Both the position numbers and the translations under genes were made by a program. This document shows positions 1-10,260 of a stretch of DNA of 64,000 nucleotides, piece after piece. The notes below the pieces were generated by a model. That model had not been told where the DNA came from and ran no database searches. It worked only from the letters and a program-made list of their open reading frames with translations. Source of the stretch: Juglans regia (taxonomy: Eukaryota; Streptophyta; Magnoliopsida; Fagales; Juglandaceae); contig NC_049901.1 in NCBI RefSeq assembly GCF_001411555.2, positions 7,264,681 through 7,328,680 of the forward strand, given 5' to 3'. The first letter of the stretch is position 1; each line of letters starts with the position of its first letter.

Positions 1-229
1 GTAAGCTCATATAATGTCAAACACACACTAAATTGGTATGTTTCCTTTAGGAGGTAGTTTTTTTGGACGGAATATGCTAAACTCATGTTTCTCTCATATA
101 TGATCAATAACTATTATGCATGCATTTGCTTATATTGATTTATTAGATTTATTAGCTATCGATGCCATATGTAACTTAATAAGATTTGCATGAATATGTT
201 TCGTGCACACAAACCACACTCATGTAGCG

Positions 230-806
230 TGCTGAAAATGCAAACTTGGTGGAGTTCTACAAGGAAACCCATTGGTCCAAGAAGAAAGATAGATTCGTGA
301 CACCTGCCACCGAAGAAATTTATGTGAGTATTTGCTACCATAAATCTTATTTGTTAAATGATCACCAGTTTGTTCCAATATTTATCAGATTCAATCTTAA
401 AAATGCACTATTAGGACATTAAAGTCCATAATCGGTTCATTATGTCCTATTGCAAAAAGATATGGTAGGAAAGATGGATACTCTAGAACCAGATAAATGA
501 ACTGACGAAGCAGCAGCGGGTGTCTTCAAAGACGTACTTGGGCATCGCTCAGGTTATACTCGAGGATTGGGAGAGATGGTGATCCCAGAGTCTACAAGAC
601 AACGCTCATTGGCACGAGAGAGAGAGTATATAGCTTTGATTGAGAAACATAAGAAAGATGCTGAAGCGTCCAAGAGTGAGATAGAGTCAATGAAGGCAAA
701 CATGCAGGCTATGATGGAGAAACAAAACAAAACTGATCGTATATTGAGGGCCATCTTCGCTGCGTGCCCGTCCCTCATTGAGTCTCTTGGAGAGACTCAT
801 TGAGGG
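230..806 (+). pseudogene. CACTA (En/Spm) transposase C-terminal fragment
   Basis: Two exon-like blocks read as the C-terminal part of the plant Ptta/En/Spm (CACTA) transposase family, which moves CACTA elements by cut and paste. The first block (about 230-323) encodes NLVEFYKETHWSKKKDRF, a family hallmark, and ends at a good donor, gtgagta. The second (about 460-806) contains VLGHRSGYTRGLGEMV, a second hallmark, followed by a lysine/glutamate-rich coiled-coil tail ending SLIESLGETH. An in-frame TGA lies just upstream of the second hallmark, so it is unlikely to be functional. Upstream exons would lie outside the window. Domain identity is recognised from motifs; the intron limits are inferred. 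Confidence 0.72.
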
Positions 807-808
807 AC
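770..808. repeat. Short imperfect palindrome at transposase 3' end
   Basis: Two 18-nt arms (770-787 and 791-808) are inverted with one mismatch around a 3-nt spacer (tgg). The right arm contains the stop codon region of the transposase fragment. It would form a stem-loop in RNA. Function unknown. Confidence 0.7.
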
Positions 809-910
809 ATTTTTCAATGGGTGGATTTTTTGTGGGTGGATGTTTTGTGGGGAAGGTTTTGTGTGGTATTTTTGGGTGCCTTTTTGTGACACCTGATGGT
901 GGAGTGAAAA

Positions 911-931
911 AATATATATATATATATATAT

Positions 932-975
<44 letters not shown>
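911..975. repeat. (TA)n microsatellite
   Basis: About 65 bp of almost pure TA dinucleotides with one interruption (cacat). The long tyrosine/isoleucine-repeat reading frames across it are artefacts of the repeat. Confidence 0.95.
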
Positions 976-977
<2 letters not shown>

Positions 978-3600
978 AATGGGAGGTTATACCGCAACAT
1001 TGTTTTGTGGGAGCAAGCTAGGTTGGGAAAGTATATGTTTTGGCCCAAGATATATTCTTAAATACGTATTTAAGAATATAAACAAACTTTATGAGATGAT
1101 GTTAGCCATACTCACTACACGAGTTAAACATGTAAGTATCTACGCCACCGCCTTCACTATACTTATGACTGGGTGAATCTAATGCTTACCAACATTTGGT
1201 TGCTAATTAATGTATAGGTTTGTACACACGATGTATGTACGTGGTATGCTGAAAGGGTCGGCTTACGGCAGAGACCAATGGGTATCGGTTCATTTTGTAA
1301 TCTTCTTCGTGGTGCATGTTATCATGTCGTGATGGTACGTGAAATCTAATTTTTTGTCTTATGCTCGTATTATTGTTTTGTACATGGTATGAATGGGATA
1401 GTACGTGTTTCCCGAATCTGATTTAACCATATTCCTTGGGGGGAACAAAAAGTAAAAGCAACAAAGAATTCATCTTGGGAGTTCTTTATGTTTTTGACCT
1501 ACTTAATTAATGTGGACAAACCTCTAATTATATATTCTGTGAGAGATCATCCAACCATGGTCCATGATTGTGTCCCTTTCATTAATCATGCAATCTTAGG
1601 CATCTAGTAGTACTTGCATGTGCTGAAACATTACAGCTGTAGTTAGGATCTTTAAAAGATGTTGAAACCATGCAGCTTGATGCTTTTGTGGATCAAAATT
1701 ATGTAATTTTACTCATTCTCAGGGAATAAGTAGTACTACAAGATCATGTGTTTGGTATTGTGTTTGAGAGGGGAAGACCATTTTTTATAATTCCAAATAG
1801 GAGGAATTATGTATTAAACTTCATCTTGATCTGGCATGATTGCTGACGTGTCATTAGTTAATTTGTGGCTGTTTCCTTCATGAGAATGGAGCTTCCGTTC
1901 CAAAGAGTTTATAATATATAATAATAATATTGTCATATTGATAGTCAACCTGTAAAGGCAAGGATGATAGATGTCTTTAAATTCTACGTAGATACTATTT
2001 AAATCTAATTATTTTTCTTAGTGAAAATAATTAGATAACAAAACTGACCATGGAATAATTGAATCCATGGGCCGGGGGTGTTCCCTTTGATACCCACTCA
2101 TATTTGGGTGACTACTAGTGTCCTTTAGATACATTCATTAGTTTTCAATTCAAGGTGGCTCTTCCCTCTATCTTTGCATCCCTTGCAACTAAAGGGAAAA
2201 TGTTGTATTGACTTCTCAAACGGACCCTATCATTGAGCTCTAGATTTGAAAGAACTTTCCATTTTTCAAAAACTTCTTTTTTTAGCTAACTCAATCAATA
2301 AATTGTCTGTGTGGTTGTCCATTTTATTTAGGGGTGTTTTAAGTTGCTATATGTACATGTGGAAATTCTACTGAAAATGGCTAAACCAAGGAACCCGACA
2401 AAGTAGATACAAAGCTAGGCTGTCTTTGCTCAATTTGCCATGACATGAGCTCGAACAAAGTTGGCTAGATTGACTCTTGAAGGGTAAGCCATTCTGGGTA
2501 ATAATTTAGTTATAAGTAAGTGCATATCTAAAAATAGATACTAATGTATTGACAAAGATCTAAAAATTTTAGTTATAAAATATGCATTGTTTATGCATTT
2601 CCTTAATTGATGTAGGTGTTAATGATGTGGTAGGCTTTTACATGCAGTGGCATAGTTTTTAAGTTGATGTAGTAGCAGGCATCAAATTCAAGAACATCGT
2701 ATTCCAAGTATTTTTCAACGATTTATGTATATAAGCTTGTTTCGTAACTGGTATGTAACATTTTTTATGTTGCAACTTAGTTTACTAGGGTTAACTAAGT
2801 TTAAAGTAAAGGCATGAATACCTATATATACTTCCATTTTAATTTTTTGTTAATTAGATTAACAATATATATACAGTAAATATATACCCTACATTCATAT
2901 AAGTCATGATAGATTACCTTTAAGATTTAAAACACAATAATTAACTAAGCTGAATGGGTGATTTTGACCTAATATATATACTATAGAAGATCATTTTAAA
3001 TGAAAATTTCCTAACCATAGTCTTCATTTCCACCTGTTTGTCCTGTTCTTTGCTAGCTAGCTGTTTTAAGTTTGTTCTAATGTAGCAGCAGTACTGTATG
3101 TTGCTACATTCTGGGTGACCTAGTCTTGCATGGTTTGGTAATTAAGTTGTTGAATCAGAACCAAAATTAAATGAAAAAAAAGGTTTTAAATAAATTACAA
3201 ACAGAAAATTTCAAGTATTGTTCTTCAGCCCACATGTTTGATGATGAATTGTCACTTTGGAGATTTTTACCTTGAAAATTTCTTTTGCACAGTGAATGGA
3301 GAACGCTGGGATCTTACATACTTGATAACCCTGTTCATTGAAGGTGGATCTTTGTCACTCAATCACCAGGTGCATCGCAAATCAAATGTCAATGTGCGAA
3401 GTTGCAGATGAAAGTCTCAAGCAAACTTTGTTTTCATATTTGTTTTAACTGATACATTTGTAATGTGGATGTTTGATCTATACTTTAGAGCTTGTAAAAG
3501 ACATTAGCTGCTCCCATGGATGTAGTACTTCATTGCCTTCCATTAATGCACCATATGCCAGTGTATAGGGTTGATGTACTGATGTATTGGCGTGGATGGA
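976..3600. other. Non-coding stretch
   Basis: AT-rich sequence with stops in all frames and no motif I recognise. It may be intergenic DNA or decayed transposon. A pure (TA)n run follows at 3612-3651. Confidence 0.5.
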
Positions 3601-3610
3601 AATTTGAATT

Positions 3611-3611
<1 letters not shown>

Positions 3612-3651
<40 letters not shown>
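3612..3651. repeat. (TA)n microsatellite
   Basis: About 40 bp of uninterrupted TA dinucleotides. Confidence 0.95.
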
Positions 3652-3653
<2 letters not shown>

Positions 3654-3775
3654 TTTTATGGTTAACTACAAGTATTGGAAAGTACTATTTGGAACTTGTT
3701 GGATGATCAAATTAGGTACCTATGGAAAATTGGTGTATTTTGCATACTGGATTGGTACGGGTTGAACATACCAAT

Positions 3776-4417
3776 CGCGGCGATTTCCAGGTCGCTGAGA
3801 ATAAGAGGCAGCATATGGATTTTTTTTTTTTTTTTTTTGTAGCGATTTTCATTTTGACGTGAAAAACAAAGTAATGAAAAATACATTTTTGCGGCGATAT
3901 GTTTCGCCGAAACTACTGCTTATGCGTCGAAGTCTGTTTCGCCGCAAATAAAATAAATGCGCACAGACCAATCCGCGATAGAGTTGAAAACGTTGGCAAA
4001 ACACTACTGCGGCGAATTAAATCGACGCATAATAACATTGCGGCGATTTTGGATCGACGGGAAAAAAGCATATAGCAGCGAATTTTGGTCCACGATGCAA
4101 ATAATAAGCATCTATTCACGGCGTTGTCATAATACCGACGATATAAAAAACGCTGCAAAAACTATTTGGCAGTGCTATTTACAAAGTCCCAAAGATATTT
4201 GCGGCATATTTTTTGAATAGTTGCAGCGAACAAAATCACAGCAATTAAGTATTATTCGCGACAAAATTTTGGTTTCGCTGGCCCATATTTTAAATGAGTC
4301 AACAATTGCGATGAAGTTTCGGCGCAACATAATTCACTGTAAAAAAGTACATGCAGCAATTTATGGTGTTATTGGCGACGAATTTAAGCGCCACAAAAGG
4401 GAGTTTTTCTTGTAGTG
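3776..4417. mobile_element. CACTA-like non-autonomous element, right end intact
   Basis: The right end reads tttttcttgtagtg, which on the other strand is CACTACAAGAAAAA, the classic CACTA terminus. The interior is densely packed with short motifs in both orientations (gcggcgat, cgacg, tcgccg, cggcgaatt), as expected of the subterminal transposase-binding repeats of CACTA elements. The left terminus is not recognisable; a T-homopolymer lies at about 3820-3838. The apparent reading frames inside are products of the repeats. It carries no transposase. Confidence 0.6.
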
Positions 4418-4952
4418 CGTGCACATAAGTTAACACCACCAATAGTACTGTCTGTCTATGAGGAAAACCAACATTAGATCAAGAGGCCTACATTCGACAT
4501 CAACTTTGCAGTAGCAATGATGACCTGCTGGAAATAATTTGTTCTCATAAATAGTTACAATGCTCAAATTATGAGTATAATTATAAATTGAAATTTACAG
4601 TGTATTGTAGATAGATGCTCCGATTGCTGCTTTTTTCTATAGATTAATTTTTGTGTTTTCACTAGGTGTGCTACTGGCCCTTAGCCACCCATCTTACAGC
4701 TCAGGCCCGCCTGAGCGGGGTGACTAAATCAACCCTCACATCCTGTTCCCGCTCATATCTCTAGTCGTCTGCATCCGCTCACCAGACAGGTGAATTGACA
4801 CCATCACAATCCGGCCACTCCGTCCAACAACACATTTTCACAAAAAACAAATTACACAAAATTGCAAATATATTAGAAAAATTGCATAAAACCAACAAGT
4901 CTCAGATATGTGCATAAATCTTAGTAGAAACACAGATTCACAGTCATAACCG
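4418..4952. other. Non-coding stretch
   Basis: No gene, RNA or element end recognised. Confidence 0.5.
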
Positions 4953-5115
4953 TCATCCATGTCCACAACAGTGGCTCATAAACCCCACATACCAACCATC
5001 AGTACCTTGGGTAATAAAACTTGCATACCTGTGGTCGTGACTATGGGTCATAAAGCTCGCAAACCCATGATCGCAATCATGGGTATTTAACTTACAGATC
5101 CATGGCGACGACCGT
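4953..5115. repeat. Degenerate short tandem repeat
   Basis: About four diverged units of roughly 35-40 bp, recognisable by recurring pieces such as catgggt, cataaagctcgcaaaccc and atccatgg. On the minus strand they translate as a weakly repeating HD-DHGFASFMTH-type pattern. The minus strand just beyond (5115-5340) is strongly pyrimidine-rich, like an LTR leader. Origin unknown. Confidence 0.4.
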
Positions 5116-5340
5116 GGTCCTACCTTCGCAGACTGCAACTGGATTGTGGGTGGAGAAGAATAAATGGGTTGAGAGGAGGAAAAGCAGATGAAAGGAAGAG
5201 AATGACAAGAAAAATGAGAGAGAAGAGAGGACGGGGAACCGTGAGACGTGAAAGGAAATGGGAGAAGAGAAGATAAGGGAGAGGAGAGAGTGAGGGAGTA
5301 GGGAGAAGAGGAAAGGAAAATGGAAAAATCTTCCCATCAA

Positions 5341-6430
5341 CCTACTGTTGCTAGGAACGTAGTGTTTTCAGATAATCCTCATCACACATGATACAGGACA
5401 CCCAACTTTGATTCCTCAATTATTCATGTCTCAACACCTAAGCATTACTTCGCATCAACAATGCCATTAAAGAGCCATATACTTTCATACATGTTTAGGC
5501 TTCATGTGTCAAAGGACCTTCCTCAAAGAATCGCTTCAGCCTCTCACCTATACAAATTAACAAGCAGGGACCCTAGCCAATAAAATAACTCATTTTAAGA
5601 CCAAAGACGAAGTAAGACATTTAATGTATACCATTTCAAGGTTTTGAACTCATAAACCCCACAGTGTTATTCAAGCTTACAATTGTAATCACCATAGAAT
5701 AAATAACCCAAATTGAGCATATTACAGCTTGCAAGCTCTTTAAACTTTATGAGATTCAGTGATGACCCGAACACCATAACACAACAAGGGGTCAAAAAAT
5801 CATACCAAGAAAGAATTTGCTTGTCAAAATCCAACTTCAGGGGAAACGCATTTCATCAAGACCTTCTTCCTTTTCATCTCTTTCTGTGTGCTCCTTGCCT
5901 AATAGATCCTCATAAAAACAAAAACAAAACTCAAATTACAAACCCGACATTTGTGCTCAGATACCAACTACTTAACTAAGATTCAAACAAATAAAACCAT
6001 AAAGACCTTAACTTTAAGATCTACAACTTCAAACGTTGCTTTTGAGAATCGAGAACCACGTAAATATATATGAACCAACACTTGTGAGATCGAAGATCGA
6101 AACATGTTTCGAGAGTAGTTAGTGGGTGTCGCTTGGCCGAGCGATGGATATTGCAGGGTGGCGCTGGGTAGGCGACGCAACGTTGGTGCTGGGGCGATGT
6201 GGGATGTGTAAATTGGAGGGGCGACAGAGGAGGAACGAGGGGCAGCACATGACAGAGGGATGGGCGGCGCGGGGTGGCGCTGGACCTTCTGATGGTTGTA
6301 GCTGGGTGGTGCTGGGCAGTTGACACAGGTGTTGGGCGACGCGGGTGCTACAGGCGCGGGATGTGCTTCAGATTTCAAATTAGGTATTTGTTGGGATAAA
6401 ACAAGCATTTAGAAAAAAAAAAAAAAAAAC
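5341..6430. other. Non-coding stretch with GC-rich block and A tract
   Basis: 5341-6000 shows nothing recognisable. 6120-6370 is sharply GC-rich compared with its surroundings (many ggcgacg, gcgctgg motifs) and is followed by an A homopolymer at about 6412-6430. The block resembles the GC-rich leaders inside the long gypsy LTRs at 60.1-60.6 and 62.9-63.7 kb, so it may be an LTR fragment. The proline-rich minus-strand frame across it is probably compositional. Confidence 0.35.
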
Positions 6431-6782
6431 CCAGCTAAGGTGTGCTACGAATTAGTTGTGAACAGTGGCTGATCTGTAGAAGAACTCTTTTTTTTTTCCT
6501 TACAAGCTAAGTAAATCTACATATTTGGAGGGTTACTATTCTCCACCTATTGAATATTTTATGAGTTATTTCTCTCACCTCCAAAAAATTATTAGGTTTG
6601 AAAGAAAAATATAGTTGGCGAATAGTAATTTATTATTAATTAACATATGGTCAGTATAATTGCTAAATATGAAAAAGAAATTTTAGAAAGAAACATGTGA
6701 AAATCTCTCTTGAATGAAATAGACAAAAGGCAAAACATTTGATTTTAGCCTAATTCTATCATTGCCTAAACCAATGCTAATA

Positions 6783-6972
6783 CTCTTAGAGCACTCCCAA
6801 TGGGTTACGTAAAACCCCTATTTCTGTAAAATTTGAAGAAAACATTCTAAAAGTGGCATCCAACGGATGATCTATTTCATCTGTAATTTTCAATTGGCTA
6901 CAGTGTTACCACTACATCTAGCGGTAACTATTCAAAGTTGTAAATAATTTTTAAATAGTTTCTCTCTCATCT
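6783..6972. mobile_element. MITE fragment, gagcactcccaatgg family
   Basis: Begins ttagagcactcccaatggg and contains ctacatctagcggtaact, closely matching 15840-15880 (ctacatctagaggatact), where the same order of motifs recurs. The same end in inverse orientation appears near 16515 (ccattgagagtgctct). This looks like one MITE family with at least three partial copies around the PPR locus. Boundaries are approximate. Confidence 0.45.
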
Positions 6973-7048
6973 GTGTACTTTCCCCTCCCCTACCGTGATT
7001 TAGTTTATTTCATTTTAGCCCCTTTTCAGCCCCATCTGTTTATTTCAC

Positions 7049-7477
7049 ATGTCTTCCGTTCATCACAGTTGCCTTATCCTCACCTTCCATCTATCCCTGT
7101 CTCAACTCCAATTCTGAGTGGATTTTGGGTATGGTTTCTTACCCTCCAAAATCATCTTCGCCAACGGCCTTACTAAACAATTGAATCCATTAGTCTCCCG
7201 ATCACTTTCCTCTTCCTTGCTAAATTTATCCAAACCTACGTTAAATTTGGCGGAGATTGACAAACTGTGACTATTCTAAGCTCAATCCATAAGGGGAGTT
7301 TAACACCCTGGTTTATATCCTACTCCAAGCTCCTCTCACAATGCATTGCTTCCAAGTCTGTAAGATCAAGCATGGAAGTCCATGCCCATGTAGTTAGATT
7401 TGGATTATCTAAGGACCGGAATGTTAGAAAGCATCTAGTAAATCTGTATTCAAAGTGTCGATGTTTTGGGTATGCTT
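7049..7477 (+). pseudogene. PPR protein gene, 5' part (split by hAT element)
   Basis: Encodes the N-terminal end of a pentatricopeptide-repeat protein of the plant organelle RNA-editing or processing type. Recognisable text is SYSKLLSQCIASKSVRS, then HAHVVRFGLSKD and LVNLYSKCRCFGYA, the usual PPR 'Y-K-G' repeat ending. A possible ATG is at 7049, but that frame has an in-frame TGA and shifts frame near 7265, so the copy was decaying. The reading frame stops at 7477 because an hAT-like element begins at 7478. It resumes at 15193 with RKVVEE in the same frame. PPR proteins normally act in mitochondria or plastids; no function should be assumed for this copy. Confidence 0.75.
7470..7477. repeat. 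8-bp target-site duplication, left copy
   Basis: gtatgctt, matching gtatgctc at 15185-15192 in 7 of 8 positions. It lies in the Y-A codons of the PPR gene. Confidence 0.75.
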
Positions 7478-7907
7478 AAGGGTGTAAATTTAAATCGGAA
7501 AACTGGACCGGACCGGTTGGTCCGGTTTTGAATCAGTCCGATCCAGAACCAATTCCTATATTATGAAAACTGGTCGGATTCGATCCGGTTTCAGTTCTGT
7601 AGTTGGACTGGACAGAACCGGACAGGTTGGAAAAAATATATATATAAAAATTAATTTTATATATTATACAAAATATTATATATATAAGTTTTATATATAA
7701 TATATAATTATATATTAAATTTTTATATATAATTATATATCATATATAAAATAATTTCATATTATCATTTATAATTATAACATAAAATATTAATTTTAAA
7801 TATGAACATTTGTAATTTGTCTGATAAAATATTATTAATATAATTATATATAAGATAATTTTATTATCTATTCCTATATATAAAAAGCCAAGGTCGGCTT
7901 CTGTGTC

Positions 7908-8378
7908 ATGCATTCCGTGTCTTTCGGTTTTAAATTATGCACTTTCAGTTTTTTGGTATTCGTCATTGCGCCCGAAACGGCAGGTTTATTTCTGCGTTGC
8001 TCTCACTCAGGTTTATTTTTGGTATTAAACCATTTCACCAAGCCGTCGCACTGTGAACCCAAGCAATGCACGTCTAACACCCAAACCAGTAAGGCAACCA
8101 CCGTAAACGACAGGCACCAAGCCCAAAGCCCCACCGCACTACAGCCACCACCACTACCTTTAGTTGGAAACCTGAAACCAGACGTGAACCCACAAGGGGA
8201 TTCACCGTTGCACCATTACCAGGATCAAACTGAGAGCCTCTGTTTTAGGAGGCCAAAACCAAAACTATTCTGTTCATCAAGATTGGAAGATAATCCAAAG
8301 CATGGAAATATAATAGTAAAAGCAACATTAGGTGAGGCGACACACTCTGTTTTAGGAAACCAAAACAGGGCATTATAG
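7908..8378 (+). other. Open reading frame of unknown nature within Helitron 1
   Basis: A 156-codon frame with less AT-rich composition than its surroundings. It has a hydrophobic start (FSFLVFVIAPETAGLF) followed by polar, proline-rich text. I do not recognise a domain. It could be part of a captured gene 5' region; coding status is doubtful. Confidence 0.2.
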
Positions 8379-8544
8379 GAACGTCACAATTCCACCGGTT
8401 CTCAGAACTTTTCAAGGTTAAAAACTCAATGCGCGAACCAAAAGAAAGTTTATCGTGAGTGGGATATAGTGGAGAAATTTAATGCGAGTGGGATATATAT
8501 ATAAGCTGCTCATTCAAGGTTCATGCCGCGTATATATAATATAC

Positions 8545-8545
<1 letters not shown>

Positions 8546-8579
<34 letters not shown>

Positions 8580-8607
8580 TTGACTGTGTTTAATGCGAGT
8601 GGTATAT

Positions 8608-8643
<36 letters not shown>
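8546..8643. repeat. Two (TA)n microsatellites
   Basis: Pure TA runs at about 8546-8577 and 8611-8643, separated by cttgactgtgtttaatgcgag. Confidence 0.9.
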
Positions 8644-8649
<6 letters not shown>

Positions 8650-9599
8650 CTGTTTATCTCTTTATATATATAAAGAAGCTATGGAAAACGTTGTTTTAAC
8701 GGTTTTTATTTTTTTTCGTTAAAGTTAACATTAAAGATATCGCCATTCAAAATCTATATTAATGATCTATAGAGCTCATAAATTCTCGCCGCCTTTGCTT
8801 TAAATCACAGTGATCCACTCAAGATCTTTTTTCTTCTTTTTTCTTTTGTGCAAATCTCAATGTTTCTCTCCCCATCTATAAGGCTATGATACAGTTGTCT
8901 CTTTTCTCTTCTTATAATTTTTTTTTTCTAAGTGGATATAGCATGTTAAAGTTCTATTTTAAAAAACTTTCACCGTTTTTTACTTTGTTATGAAATTTTA
9001 GTATTGCAATTTGTATTATTAATTTAAGCTTTCATTAAATTTTAAATTTAAGCATCATTTTTCTGCTTAAAATTTTTAGATATTTGAGAATCTCTTTATG
9101 ATTAAGAAAATATTTTTTAATGATGTGTTAAATTTATTTTATTTTTTTAAAATATTTAAAAGGGTTAAAAAATCTACTTATTTAGTGACTCCACGTCCAT
9201 TGTTGGAAATCTTTCCCTCCAATATTCATTTTATAGACAATTACTTTTCACCAGATATGAGTTGAAACGATTTGCAATCAATGGCGATATTATTTTATTA
9301 ATAATAAATTAAAATATTTGCACAAACATTTCTTCTAAAAATTTATTATAATTTGACGTAAAAAGTACAATTCTATATAGAGGTAAGGATAAATGTGATT
9401 GACTTTGCCCAAGTATTTTATTACATGTCATGTGTTGGTTGTAATAAGGGACTTGATATAAATACAATGAAAGTTTCGTTTGTATATATTGCAAAAGCTA
9501 AGGGGTTTGCAAACCACAATAAGTATCTTACAATTTTAATTTATAATTGATATCTAATTTAATTTAGAATTTAACACCGTTCAAATTGAAAATAATATA

Positions 9600-9920
9600 T
9601 TCAATGCACTAAAAGTGCTAGGGCATATGTTAAACTGGATGATAATACTAAAAAGATAGCTACAACTATGTTTAGTGAAGTAGCAGAAGAGGCATTTGAT
9701 TGTTCAACAGTTGAGTTGATGGAACATGCTGGAGATGTATCTTTTAAAATTTTTATAATTCAAAAATTGAGTTTGGTTATAATGAGTTAATTAAAAATAA
9801 TTTGAGTTTTTATTAATTATGTAAAGCTATTCAAAATTTATTTTGTAGGAACATCGACCATATATTAAAAGCGTTGTGAAGAAATTATTAAAAAAATTTG
9901 AAAGATTCAAATTTATGTAG
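9600..9920 (+). pseudogene. RPA70-like OB-fold fragment in Helitron
   Basis: An exon-like stretch (about 9604-9735) reads SARAYVKLDDNTKKIATT then MFSEVAEEAFDCSTVELM, the C-terminal OB-fold pattern of the large subunit of replication protein A, a single-strand DNA-binding protein. A second block after an acceptor-like ttgtag (about 9849-9920) continues EHRPYIKSVVKKLLKKF and then stops. RPA-like genes are well known passengers of plant Helitrons, so the context supports the call. It is fragmentary and broken by stops. Confidence 0.55.
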
Positions 9921-10260
9921 ATCTAGAGAAACTAATGGAGAAAAAATATAAGTCTTTTAATGTCCTCTCTATTGAGGCAATGGAAGGTGAGAAAAATGCT
10001 GAATTGTCATCCTAGAATCAAAATTATCTCAAACAACTTTCATAAAATTATGGGCGATGTTTATTTATAAAACCATGTTAGAACTTCTATTAATGCTCTT
10101 CTTTTATAATATATTACAGAGTGTAAATATTTATCATATTACATCGTTATTTAATTAAACAAAAAATATTAAGTCCTTATTAATAAAAAATTAGTTCTTA
10201 ACAAAAAAAAAAATTAAATATAAACTAAGCAAACGTGCATTGCACGTTGCTTTCACCTAG

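Larger units (their letters stand above)
7867..10260 (+). mobile_element. Helitron 1
   Basis: Starts with TC (TCTATTCCTATATATAAA), preceded by A, and ends with a terminal hairpin (aacgtgcattgcacgtt, about 10231-10247) then ttgctttcacCTAG, followed by T. This is the expected A|TC...CTAG|T Helitron insertion signature. It carries an RPA-like gene fragment at 9600-9920, as plant Helitrons often do, but no Rep/helicase is recognisable, so it is non-autonomous. It includes (TA)n runs at 8546-8577 and 8611-8643. Confidence 0.6.

Noticed and set aside
778..1176. Long frames of tyrosine/isoleucine repeats on both strands
   Set aside because: They are translations of a (TA)n microsatellite and have no independent support.
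5983..6408. Proline/alanine-rich 141-codon minus-strand frame
   Set aside because: Falls in a GC-rich block with overlapping open frames on both strands; composition alone explains it and no domain is seen.
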